In this document: in pieces, positions 11,001-18,260 of the stretch
Position numbering within the stretch: position 1 is the first letter of the stretch
Layout of the letters: each line of letters opens with the position of its first letter
Assembly (NCBI RefSeq): GCF_001262605.1
Contig: NZ_LGTC01000001.1
Span: 620,001-684,000, forward strand
Length of the DNA: 64,000 bases
DNA from: Pseudobacteroides cellulosolvens ATCC 35603 = DSM 2933
GTDB lineage: Bacteria; Bacillota; Clostridia; Acetivibrionales; DSM-2933
Direction of reading: 5' to 3'
Program-made: the position numbers and the translations under genes
Notes under the pieces: generated by a model
Databases searched by the model: none
What the model saw: the letters and a program-made list of their open reading frames with translations, nothing else
Told to the model about the DNA's origin: nothing

Positions 11001-12774
11001 CAAAGTCATCGGTAATAGAACCTTCTATATTAAGTGAGTAATTGAAAATAGGATAGTAACGAATATTTGAAATAGAAATATAATAATTTTTATCCTTTTC
11101 AAAATAAAAATATGCCTTCCATTCATCATAATAGTTGCCATTTCCTAAAACCCCGCCATTTTCATCATAAACCCTCACTGCGTCTATAAAACGTGGATTT
11201 GGAAAACCATTTATTTCACTTTCAAGATCATATTTGCTATTAAAGCTAATTGAGTAGGTACCATCTTTCGTAACTCTAAAAATATAATAGTCAATATCGG
11301 AAGATGGATTTATCACACCATTAATTGGCTTATTTAAAAATATACCATTTGCTGTATTTATTGTATTATCATTATCATCCGGTAATTTATGCATTATTTT
11401 AAATGAATATTTGTATATGTTTCTGGACTCATCAGTAGAAAATAAAATATAGTACTTCACACCTTTATTTAATGTGTAAGCTAAACATTGGTTATAATAG
11501 GTAGTTTCAATCTTATTGCCGTCTGTATCAAAGATTTTTATGCCGTAATGATCAAATCTATCTATGATATCGTTGATATAGGAATTTTTAATAACTCCGT
11601 TAACAAAATATAGTCCATTTTCGGAGGGAGTAAAGCTGAAATAATCATTGTCAGTGCCGTAATCAATACTACCACTTATTGTGTTTTCCAATGTTATTTC
11701 TGCAGCATTGTCCATTGTATTTGAATAATCATCAGATATAGTGCCTGATATTTTGAAATTATAGTAATAACAATTTTGATAAATACTGCTTTTTCCTACT
11801 TTTATATAATAAACCTGGTTATTTTTTAATTGTACGCAGTCATTGCTGATATTTTGAATGTTATTGTTTTCATCAAAAATGCTTAAAGAGCACTCGGTTT
11901 TTGTATAGTTAAGGCTGTAAACACCGTCATTTGCTGCTTTAAACCTAAAAGTGTCCACATCATCGTCATTTATAATATTTCCGGTTATTGTTTCTCCTAA
12001 AGAAATGGCGTTGGCATCAGCAAAAGCATCGCTGTAATCGTCAATCAAATATTCATAATTAAAGGAATAGTTCTTAACATCATCAGAACAATTGGTAAGC
12101 TTCAAATAATACTTCATATCCTTTAGAGTATGAAACTTAATAAAGGTTTTGATACCGTCACCTTCATAAGTATTAAAGGTAGATTGGGGTTCTATTATAT
12201 ATCCCCTATAGTCCATTATGGCTTTACTTATGTTTTCTGTGTTGCTCAAGCTGATGACTATATCACAGTCTAATTTTGATGATATCGAAAACACATCAAC
12301 ATCGTAAGATGTTTCCATTACTCCTTCGATATTAGTTTTTTCTGCTGCAGGGTGCACACTTAGCATGTTGTTGCCATAATCGTCATTGGTTGATGATGGT
12401 GCCTGAGTTGGAGATGGCGTTGATGTTATAATTTTAGTCAAAGTTGTAGTTGGAGTCGAGGTTGGAGCATTAGTTGAAGTTGGAGTAATAGTTGATGTTG
12501 TAGAATTAGTTGATTTTAAAGAATTAGGTAAAGTTGAAGTACTAGTTGAGGTATTAGCTGAAGTAATATTAAATGCAGTTGGTGTATGGGTTGGTAAATA
12601 AGTGACAGTAGATGGTGGTGTTAAAAAATAAGTAGAAGAAGTAACATTTTGATTAGTGTGAGTGGCATAAGTTAATGCTGTTACTGATGAATTGCTTCCA
12701 AACAGGCTAATATCAGGTTGTTCAAACCTGTGGGAATCTTCTGTAGATCCTCCGTACCCAAAGCTAAAGTTCAT
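5062..12774 (-). CDS. Giant secreted dockerin protein with ~20 PPC-like repeats
   Basis: The open frame encodes 2570 residues. After a Ser/Thr/Pro-rich linker (residues ~60-130) come about twenty ~110-residue PPC-like beta domains, each with a D-D-F/Y-G-N-T entry motif and a D-x-D-Y-F-x-F-T-P core. A carboxypeptidase-regulatory-like domain (~2400-2490) and a type I dockerin follow (calcium loops SSPNDDKINMSD and DLNGDSVINIMD). The dockerin implies attachment to a cellulosome or another cohesin. No catalytic domain is seen. A signal peptide (KKRIAYILLFCVVLMNFSFG) lies upstream in frame, but the well-placed ATG (12833, site AGGAG) is one base out of frame, with the slip in a C4 run at 12821-12824 (plus strand). 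Confidence 0.85.
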   Translation of the reverse strand: MNFSFGYGGSTEDSHRFEQPDISLFGSNSSVTALTYATHTNQNVTSSTYFLTPPSTVTYLPTHTPTAFNITSANTSTSTSTLPNSLKSTNSTTSTITPTSTNAPTSTPTTTLTKIITSTPSPTQAPSSTNDDYGNNMLSVHPAAEKTNIEGVMETSYDVDVFSISSKLDCDIVISLSNTENISKAIMDYRGYIIEPQSTFNTYEGDGIKTFIKFHTLKDMKYYLKLTNCSDDVKNYSFNYEYLIDDYSDAFADANAISLGETITGNIINDDDVDTFRFKAANDGVYSLNYTKTECSLSIFDENNNIQNISNDCVQLKNNQVYYIKVGKSSIYQNCYYYNFKISGTISDDYSNTMDNAAEITLENTISGSIDYGTDNDYFSFTPSENGLYFVNGVIKNSYINDIIDRFDHYGIKIFDTDGNKIETTYYNQCLAYTLNKGVKYYILFSTDESRNIYKYSFKIMHKLPDDNDNTINTANGIFLNKPINGVINPSSDIDYYIFRVTKDGTYSISFNSKYDLESEINGFPNPRFIDAVRVYDENGGVLGNGNYYDEWKAYFYFEKDKNYYISISNIRYYPIFNYSLNIEGSITDDFGNTKESSSEIQAGNNVNGKCDYYNDVDYFYFKPTITGTYCLEDYSQIDENNRQNNTWQLYDAYGNPVSTLLNNGILTFSITKDNIYYISLNRNSYNSTPEYSFTLKGPVEDDIGNTINYAKELHINDSVTVVSNYYGDKDYLSLSPLEDGLYYLDMTSSKNIEDYKNYIYIADSNNNLINPSFIDSKMYFSLSKNNKYYICIDGSIYAKSYPDSLSFVYRGPLPDDFGNSKDSSYSVQLNKIVEGFSDSQDDKDYFSFSPTKDGVYRIDYTFLSEYSSDLQYSNLFTTISTNGKSIQASYNNKSAYIDLKKDTTYYLVTNFYNNPYLFKYSFTINLCTDDYGNLSQSASDIKLDLDIKGKLDHYFDCDYFKFTPSVSGAYRLSDIRATYTDDGSYYPAFDSLVGITGTESHLVEAKNPIESEIWFYLYKGNTYYIYLKGPGCLLDYSFKLKGPTPDDFGNTISYSKTIVPGEKVEGKIEFNSDIDFFTFTTPTKGLYCISISNYVNFNISNSNNEFIRPCPINLDSNDHYYYLPANETFYFYVGSDTNWFTDYTLIVKEPVYDDYDNTSSEGTVIKTNTPTKGKINYPGDIDMLQVIPQFTGNIYLKFDAPSNLAMKILDYSDRTMEYETIGNNTYRVDLKDLNNINIKVESYDVLLKGNYTITASENLESLLTSVTSAVYSGSPVIVTSPAEWPKGEVPTKDDFGNNVLDACPIFEKSSISGNLDHYNDIDIFSFIPAVETYTVVEISTDTYEMAPSVLDYRGKPISFEETKDSFASNEFKIYLKFYTSKNMKYFIKLNYYLNNAASYTIKYAQLIDDYADTYDSPSVITCGQKINGNFIDDNDIDVFKFTPKVDGIYKIDYPQYKCAINVVDENLNYQYHTNNYVSLKSGKPCYIAVQKHVDNKASFFYNFEVSVPIKDDFGDSSETAKRIDLDTAVNGSIDHSTDYDYFSFTAPLSGIYQIYNYTTSYNPSPFFDYNLEKCIKVYDSNKNPIEFTFKYAREACLNLEKGKTYFIVLSTVTSTDLIYKYSFTIKSPVVDDIGNSSEYSKEIQLNTLNTGKIGNRFDVDYFKFTPVSDGIYCVEIAPTFDSNMYNKPKISDIIDIHDNGYYICDNDNSKAYIYFKKGTANFISVSGGTGCSNYDYSLIVKGPVADDYGNTIDTSAQIQVGKEIEGKANYYHDSDYFSFTPDKDGVYNFKPNLLNGFTNIWSISNSNGNIISSNTFYPNSFSLKKGELYYIEIIKDIYDSSLNYSFFIEGPFEDDFGDSIESSKECQLNTPITIVPNYLGDNDYISFTASEDGLYQISISSDKNANNLCNLLSLYDSNGIEIYPSRLDSKLYITLKESTYFIRILGNNYFDKYSLIISCPVNDNCGNTKESAQQVQLSADVEELSNSRDDIDFFSFICPNTGMYKLDFKTSGIFNQSIRLPLVFGIFDALGNKVAVSFLESSAFFQLDKDKAYYLSISNNNTTNFYAFDYSFVITGPIYDDHGNTKELSSEMLLNNKVSAEINYPTDLDYFKFTPSISGTYYLDYLPIDKLYTASNLGITDSIGNSIYPQVEYSNGSKVSFTLSKDNTYYIYLSSGSSSDLASYSFILKGPIADDFGNTPSYSGSMGSKNNISGKFDYIRDTDYFSFAVSCNGLYHVSKSENVVISVFDSTNKKINEHPDFISNFENCYYLKSYETYYICTSNSYTSLGTYNIKIDGPLPEDYANTTLGTPPLKVNTPLNSSLNFPGDIDRFKFFSKATDTIYIKFDAPTYFYFQIYNNNSLLEYTYIKDNVYSVNLNESFFTIDVSSYDSALTGDYTISVSDKLENLINATCKVSGYISPEYITSPESPSRAGFTVSLTGTSLSAVTDENGYFDIKDVPMNSTSECEMSISKAGYLKRDIKGVIVDKDIAISQIKSPILMWSGDISSPNDDKINMSDVISLSKVFNSVKGDGVYYESADLNGDSVINIMDVVIMAKHFNQTSSDYPKN

Positions 12775-12833
12775 AAGAACGACACAAAATAATAAGATAT
12801 ACGCTATTCTTTTTTTTATTCCCCGGTTATCAT

Positions 12834-13286
12834 ATCTCTCTCCTTTTAATATAGTTAGTCAAACTTGATTTACTTTATGTAAAGAATGTTTATGTTAGAA
12901 TTCTATCATTTATATACGATTAATTCAATTGTTTGTTAGTTTTAGTAAGAGGATAAAATTGTTCTTATTACGGCTTCATTAAAGAATATGGAAAAAGAAG
13001 ACAGCTTTAATATGTTTGACAAAATATTTAAAAGGTTGCATCATAATCTTTATTGTTTTATTTTAGTTAAATTGTGGTAAAATTGTAGTTGTAAGTTATC
13101 TTTGGGACGATGTAATTAATGAATATACAAATGGTGATTTTATACTTATATATTCTTATCCAAATTCGCAATATCCAGATGGTACACTAGGAGACGTGTT
13201 ATTCTTTGAGAATAGGTAAGATGATGAGTGTATTATGCTCTAATAGATTATGAAGATTATTTATGGTTTGAACGGGGGAATGATTA
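12834..13286. other. Intergenic region with no recognisable gene
   Basis: This AT-rich spacer lies between the divergent dockerin gene and the flavin-binding gene. It should hold both promoters. The ribosome site of the dockerin gene is at 12840-12844 (read on the minus strand). I see no open frame, repeat or RNA structure that I can support in the rest. Confidence 0.5.
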
Positions 13287-13757
13287 ATGTCAACATATGA
13301 GAAAAGCCTTGAAATTTTATCTGAACTGTTTAGCAAAGACTATCAATTTGCGTTAGCAACTTCAAATGAAAATGTACCGTCCGTCAGATTTATTGATACA
13401 TATTATGAAGATTGTGCATTTTACATAGTCACTTATGAAAAGTCGCAAAAGGTTATTGAAATGCATGGTAATAAAAAAGTGGCATTGTGCAATAAATTAT
13501 ACCGATTTAGTGGAACAGCATATATTTTGGGACATCCTTTGAAAGATGAAAATAAAAATATAAGGAGTAAATTGATAGAGGTATTTTCATCTTGGTATTT
13601 TAAGCACAATAATGAGAATGATGAAAATATGTGCTATATAAAAATCCAACTTGATTCCGGATTTTTTTATAAAGATGGAATAGGGTATAAGGTGGATTTT
13701 CATGCAAAAACTGCGGAAGAATTTCCGTTTGAGTTTGACGTTTTTACTATTGATTGA
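13287..13757 (+). CDS. Pyridoxamine 5'-phosphate oxidase-like flavin-binding protein
   Basis: This is a 156-residue protein with the split-barrel FMN-binding pattern of the PNPOx-like superfamily. FALATSNENVPSVRFIDTYY, the YIVTYEKSQKV segment and the long CYIKIQLDSGFFYKDG strand follow the family order. The ATG has a GGGGGA ribosome site. Members bind FMN or F420, or sometimes heme, and many are uncharacterised. It stands alone here, so the substrate is unknown. Confidence 0.75.
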   Translation: MSTYEKSLEILSELFSKDYQFALATSNENVPSVRFIDTYYEDCAFYIVTYEKSQKVIEMHGNKKVALCNKLYRFSGTAYILGHPLKDENKNIRSKLIEVFSSWYFKHNNENDENMCYIKIQLDSGFFYKDGIGYKVDFHAKTAEEFPFEFDVFTID

Positions 13758-13883
13758 AAAGTAAAGTTCACACTAAATATTAAACTTTTGAATTGTATTG
13801 CTCAGTTCATTAATCTTAAACTTAATTGTGTTTATAAAACCAAGATTCGGAAATATAGACTGTTTAGACCTGCATTTTGATAT

Positions 13884-13979
13884 ATGGTTACACAAATATA
13901 TGATTTAAACAGTGATGGTGATATAAATATGAGTGATATAATTTTTATAGCTCTAAAGTTCTGTAAATTGGTAATGTAG
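13884..13979 (+). pseudogene. Orphan dockerin half-repeat (remnant of a lost cellulosomal gene)
   Basis: A 31-codon frame reads a calcium loop and recognition helix, DLNSDGDINMSDIIFIALKF, ending at a TAG. This matches one dockerin type I half-repeat, close to the second repeat of the large gene at 5062. No signal peptide, catalytic part or first repeat precedes it, so it is best read as the tail of a deleted dockerin gene. The rest of the 13758-14140 gap shows nothing else recognisable apart from the ribosome site of the next gene. Confidence 0.6.
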
Positions 13980-14140
13980 AAAATATGACCTCCAGATTCA
14001 TTTCTCATATATATGATATTAGTTCCTTAAAATCTATTATAAAAATATAATTTATATAAATATAATAGCATGGTAAAATTTAGATATATATATTATTGTG
14101 TGTTTATTAATGTCAGGTTTAATATATGGAGGAAAATATA

Positions 14141-15498
14141 ATGAAACTGTCTAAAAAGCTTATAGCATTAGCAGCATGTATTTGATGATGCCCACCTTAT
14201 TTACAGCATGTAACAGCACTAAAAAAAGAATAAATTCTCCAGTTGTACAAAACACTGCTACACCCAGTGCGAAGGTACCAGCTACCCATACACTGAAAAG
14301 AGAAGATATAAAAAGTGAAATTACGTTATGGCATTATGATGAAGAGGAAGGCATAAAAATAATTAAGGCATTCAATGCAGTTTATCCAAATGCAAAAGTT
14401 AAATTATTCCATCCGCGTGTTAAAGATCCCAATAACCGTAACCAACTTACATCATTAATTAGATCAGGCATTGATGTTCCAGATGTATTCTATTGTGAAT
14501 TTGATTTTGTTAAGAGACTTGTAGAAACGCCGAATGTATGTGCTGATCTAACTGAAAGAGCAAGAGATTATGTTGGAAACATGGTTCCATATACCATTGA
14601 TGTTGGAACCGATGAAAGTGGTGTACTTAGAGCTTTAGCTCACCAGGCTTGTGCAGGTGCTTTGACTTATAAAAAGCCGATTGCTCGAAAATATTTAGGC
14701 ACTGATGATCCGGATAAAATATCGGAAATGATGTCAACACCGGAAAAGATGCTGGAAACTGCTAGAATTATAAAGAAAAAGAGTGGTGGGAAAGTTGCTT
14801 TGTTTCCGACTTATGAAGAGCCGCAGATTTTATACCTTGGTGGACGAAGTGCAGGATGGATTGTTGATAACAAACTTAATATAGACAAGAAGATGATAGA
14901 CTTCATAGATTTTGCTAAAACTTTAAGAGATAACAAGTACGAAGCACGTCTCAACCAGTGGTCACCAGGTTGGTCTGCTGCTTTGGCTGATGATGAAAAA
15001 GCTCTTGTTTGGGCTTGCCCAATATGGGGAATTCCATGGATAGTGTGTTCAAACGATAAGAAGGCAGCTAATGGCGGCAGATGGGGTTTGGCTAAACCAC
15101 CATACCCTTTCTTCTGGTGGGGAAACTGGTTTGGTATTTATGCAAAGTCAGAAAATCAAGATTTAGCCTGGGAATTCATTAAGTACTTTACAACTGATAA
15201 GAATGCTATGAAAGAATGGTCAGATTATAGTGAAGGTTTACCCAACAATTTAGAGGTAATATCCCAAGGTTCGGTTGAAGACAGTAAGATCATGGGTACA
15301 AATATATTTAAATTTTATGAGCCATTAATAAAGGATATCAATGGTAAGTTAATTACCCAGTATGACGATACAATCAATAATGCATATCAAGATTGTATGA
15401 GGTCATACCTTGCAGGTAAGACAAAATCAAAGGATGAAATGCTCAAGTCATTCAAGGATAAGGTTAAGACTTTGTTAAAAGATGTTACAGTTGAATAA
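14141..15498 (+). CDS. Extracellular solute-binding lipoprotein (family 1 type), frameshifted in the signal peptide
   Basis: From 14176 on the frame gives a full binding protein: lipobox LFTAC, a TP-rich linker, ITLWHYDEEEGIKIIKAFNAVYP and two lobes ending near 440 residues. The proper start is the ATG at 14141, with a GGAGGAAAATATA ribosome site and MKLSKKLIALAACI, but it meets TGA within the signal peptide. One missing T in the T3 run at 14181-14183 restores a continuous signal sequence. The protein would capture a sugar or other solute outside the membrane, but no permease genes are near. It is the intact relative of the wreck at 3771-4864. Confidence 0.8.
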
Positions 15499-15510
15499 GT
15501 AATCAATATA

Positions 15511-15553
15511 AAGGCCTTTGTATATGCTAAATTTAGCTTAATACAAAGGCCTT
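15511..15553 (+). terminator. Rho-independent terminator after the binding-protein gene
   Basis: The arms AAGGCCTTTGTA (15511-15522) and TACAAAGGCCTT (15542-15553) pair perfectly and are followed by TTAAAA. It is a copy of the hairpin at 4874-4916. Confidence 0.78.
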
Positions 15554-15980
15554 TAAAATGTGAATTATAAATCGGCACTTCCATAATAGTCTTCGTATAT
15601 TATGAATATTAAAAAATCTTACAATATAATTACTAAAAATGATATAATGTGGTTAAATTTGATATATGTATATTTTTACCATGCTTTATTTTAGGCATGA
15701 TAAAGAAATAACTTGCCCTTATTTACAACAAGTATAAGTTAATCATCTTTCTAAAAGATTCATGTATGAGAAACTATTGCTTTGAGCATAGTTTTGTTGT
15801 CTTTAAGTTTTTACTAAAAAGCTTTAATTCCAGGTTTTATCTGCATAAGTTAATACAACACATTAAGATTTATAATACTATAATAATGGTTTTATTAATA
15901 GTGACATATGATAAAAATTAACATTGTAATTGTATGCAGTAAACGACAAAAAATAACAAAAAATATATTAATAGTAAAAG
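15554..15980. other. Intergenic region upstream of the sigma-factor gene
   Basis: This is very AT-rich with no convincing gene. Small frames in it lack ribosome sites and family resemblance. It ends at the promoter-like element at 15981. Confidence 0.5.
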
Positions 15981-16015
15981 TTGACAGTTGGTTGTATTTG
16001 TACTCACTTTATTAT
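15981..16015 (+). promoter_or_regulatory. Shared eCIS-regulon promoter, copy 1 (sigma-factor gene)
   Basis: TTGACA (15981-15986), 14 nt, then TACTCACTTTATTAT (16001-16015). The same pattern with the same 14-nt spacer occurs at 16555, 43847, 54180 and 57616. The tract does not give a normal sigmaA -10 at 17 nt, so an alternative sigma factor is likely, and autoregulation by the adjacent gene is the simplest reading. Confidence 0.6.
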
Positions 16016-16034
16016 GAAAAGGAGGTGAGTGTAA

Positions 16035-16544
16035 ATGCAGCTAAAAACGATTATTTTTTATGCTCAAAAAAGAAAAGGCAACTATTTGGAAGAAGTAATA
16101 TCAAAATTTAGGTTTTTAGTAAAAAAATATGCAAGATTACTGAATTATGAAGATGCTGAATCTGACCTAATTCTTCATTTGATTGAATTAATCGACAAGA
16201 TGCCTGCCTTAAGGCAAGATAACGCCTATGTCTCCTATATCCATAAGTCAATCGTTAACAAATATCTTTATCTTAAGAAGAGAATTTATAAAAATAAGTT
16301 ATATGAAATTCCTTTAGAGGATATTGATTACTTATTAAACGAAGAAAAGAGCATGATGGATTTATTCATATGCACTGACTACGTAAATAAATTACCTCAA
16401 AAGCAGAAGAATATAATCTATAAACTATTTTTTCAACAGTACTCAGAAATAGAAATAGCCAAACAACTCCAAATTTCAAAGCAAGCAGTAAATAAGACAA
16501 AGAAAAAAGCACTATGTAATTTAAAAGAAGTTTTAGGTGCTTAA
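16035..16544 (+). CDS. RNA polymerase sigma factor, TcdR/UviA/BotR-like
   Basis: This is a small sigma factor of 169 residues with a strong AAAGGAGGTGAG ribosome site. The N-terminal half (EEVISKFRFLVKKYARLL, EDAESDLILHLIELID) matches region 2 of the clostridial group-5 factors that drive toxin and bacteriocin genes. The C-terminal half has a region-4 helix-turn-helix (LPQKQKNIIYKLF, YSEIEIAKQLQISKQAVNKT). It stands directly before the eCIS operon. A promoter-like element upstream of it is repeated before the eCIS genes, so it probably controls the injection system. No anti-sigma gene is adjacent. Confidence 0.8.
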   Translation: MQLKTIIFYAQKRKGNYLEEVISKFRFLVKKYARLLNYEDAESDLILHLIELIDKMPALRQDNAYVSYIHKSIVNKYLYLKKRIYKNKLYEIPLEDIDYLLNEEKSMMDLFICTDYVNKLPQKQKNIIYKLFFQQYSEIEIAKQLQISKQAVNKTKKKALCNLKEVLGA

Positions 16545-16554
16545 AGAAAATGGG

Positions 16555-16590
16555 TTGACTTAATCTTTTATAATTACTCTTTATTTTACA
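16555..16590 (+). promoter_or_regulatory. Shared eCIS-regulon promoter, copy 2 (structural operon)
   Basis: TTGACT (16555-16560), 14 nt, then TACTCTTTATTTT (from 16575). It lacks two bases of the tract found in copy 1 but keeps the 14-nt spacer. It precedes the DUF4255 gene, the first gene of the structural operon. Confidence 0.58.
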
Positions 16591-16712
16591 AGATGACTAA
16601 AACTTAAGCATGTCTTAACTAATTGTTATTAATCTTTAAAACTGTTTCAAATTGTAGTTCCTTATGTTTTATAATATATGCTTTTTTAAATCAGCAAACT
16701 CGGAGGTTAGAT

Positions 16713-17225
16713 ATGAGCTCATACCAAGTAATAGCTGAAACCGGGAAAACTATTATAAAGCTTTTAAGAGAAAATCTAGCACCAGAGCCTATACCAAAGC
16801 CTGAAATGATTGAATTATGTGCGCCATATGAAGAAAATGATTTCAGATTGACGGTGTATCTATACTCAATCCAGAGTAATGGTCTGTTTCCTGATAGTAC
16901 AAGACAATCTCTGGATTTATACTATCTTTTTACAGCCTTTTCAAAAGCAGAATTAAAAACAAAAGCATATGACGAAAGCTATATTATGGGAAAGACGATG
17001 CAAATAATGAATCAGAATGCCATTTTAAGAGGCTCTTTATTGGAAGGTTCGCTTGCAGAGAATAATGAGGAGCTAAAAATTATATTACATAATCTATCCA
17101 CCGATGATATATCTAAAATATGGAACTTTTCAAATATACAATATAAGTTATCGGTAGCATATATGGTAAGCCCGGTGTATATTGATTCGACCATCGCTGC
17201 CAATTCAAAGCGTGTTATGAAGTAA
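16713..17225 (+). CDS. eCIS DUF4255 (Pvc16/Afp16-type) tail-terminator protein
   Basis: This 170-residue protein matches the DUF4255 pattern: YQVIAETGKTIIKLLRENL at the start, then VYLYSIQSNGLFPD and DLYYLFTAF, where the family has its core strands. The start at 16713 is set by CGGAGG eight bases upstream; an earlier in-frame start is unsupported. In known eCIS particles (Afp, PVC) this protein caps the distal end of the tube and sheath. As in many Gram-positive eCIS loci, it opens the structural operon, directly behind the sigma gene. Confidence 0.85.
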   Translation: MSSYQVIAETGKTIIKLLRENLAPEPIPKPEMIELCAPYEENDFRLTVYLYSIQSNGLFPDSTRQSLDLYYLFTAFSKAELKTKAYDESYIMGKTMQIMNQNAILRGSLLEGSLAENNEELKIILHNLSTDDISKIWNFSNIQYKLSVAYMVSPVYIDSTIAANSKRVMK

Positions 17226-17272
17226 GGGCATTTATAATATTAATTTTCCATAGTCTGCTAAGCGGAGAGTGA

Positions 17273-17944
17273 ATGAAAATGGATTATTCAAAAAAGCTTA
17301 GTTTAGGGTCTCCTGTGTCTTTTGTACTATATCCGATAGATGAATACACTGGAGAAACAGTGACAGAAGGTTCGGTAATGCTTTACTTTCCTTATTTTTG
17401 TGAATCACCAATTTATAAGCCCGATGGTTCAATTGTTTTTTGCAATTTTGATGATGGAGAATATAAGATTAATATACTTTCAGAAAAGTACTTTACTGAA
17501 GAACTATCGGTTCAGCTCCCAATTTCCAAGTATATGAATTTAATAATACGTAAGTCGTTAAAACCTTCACCTGCTTATCCTTTTCAAGCAGGAGCAACTT
17601 TGGTCAGGCTGTCAGTAATCGATAGAAATGGTTATCCCATTATCGGGATACCTATCAGATGTGAAATATCAAACTGCGATTTTTCAAGGGCTAAAACAGC
17701 AAGATCAGCCATTAAAAAGGGTGATAAAGATTTTTATGTGTCATCGATAACAGGAAAAATATCTGTTGGAGATTGCTACTTATTAAAGATGGGTGATGAA
17801 ATAGCTGAAGAATGTGATATAGCAGAACAAACCGGAGACAATAGATATTTTTTAGTAAGTGAACCCTTTCAAAATGAGCACAGTCGAGGAAGTTCGCTAA
17901 TTCCTGTAATTAAAACGCGAACAGACCAGAGGGGGATGCTGTGA
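17273..17944 (+). CDS. Uncharacterised eCIS-operon protein with carboxypeptidase-regulatory-like beta domain
   Basis: This 223-residue protein lies between the DUF4255 and sheath genes. Residues ~15-85 and ~105-170 look like two beta-sandwich domains (YPIDEYTGETVTEGSVMLYF; TLVRLSVIDRNGYPIIGIPI) of the carboxypeptidase-regulatory or transthyretin-like kind. It has no signal peptide or membrane span, so it is probably a particle or assembly component. Proteins of this sort often follow DUF4255 in eCIS loci, but their job is unknown. The next short frame starts inside its stop codon. Confidence 0.55.
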   Translation: MKMDYSKKLSLGSPVSFVLYPIDEYTGETVTEGSVMLYFPYFCESPIYKPDGSIVFCNFDDGEYKINILSEKYFTEELSVQLPISKYMNLIIRKSLKPSPAYPFQAGATLVRLSVIDRNGYPIIGIPIRCEISNCDFSRAKTARSAIKKGDKDFYVSSITGKISVGDCYLLKMGDEIAEECDIAEQTGDNRYFLVSEPFQNEHSRGSSLIPVIKTRTDQRGML

Positions 17945-18075
17945 TTTATTTTCGTTCTCCTCCTGCAAAGAAATTTGATGTGTTAATTAATATTGGAAGT
18001 ACCGAAATTGGATGCATCAAGGAAATAACTGTAGAAGAAGGAAAGACAAGTTATGTTGGATCTATAACAATCTAA
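17941..18075 (+). CDS. Small 44-residue protein coupled to the preceding eCIS gene
   Basis: A GTG start overlaps the stop of the upstream gene (GTGA), and 44 codons follow to a TAA. The protein contains VLINIGSTEIGCIKEITVEEG, a strand-rich segment with no recognised family. The stop-start coupling and position before the sheath argue that it is translated. The 185 bp after it, before the sheath, hold no gene. Confidence 0.5.
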   Translation: MIYFRSPPAKKFDVLINIGSTEIGCIKEITVEEGKTSYVGSITI

Positions 18076-18260
18076 AAATCTTCAGTGTAGTGTGTTTATA
18101 TACTCAAGCTAGAGCAATGGTACAATGATTTTTTAACTTTGGTGTTGTCGAGAGAAATTATGTGCAATAGTTTATACCATAATTTCCTAAACATATAAAA
18201 AACGAGAGGAGGGAAACGGTCTAAAAAACAAGTGCTTCAGTTTTGAGGACCGGAAAGACT

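Noticed and set aside
13016..13055. Sixth copy of the shared promoter pattern (TTGACA then TAATCTTTATTG)
   Set aside because: The spacer is about 22 nt instead of 14, and no eCIS-type gene follows, so it does not fit the pattern.
15908..16111. 67-residue frame before the sigma gene
   Set aside because: It overlaps the promoter and the sigma start in another frame and has no ribosome site.
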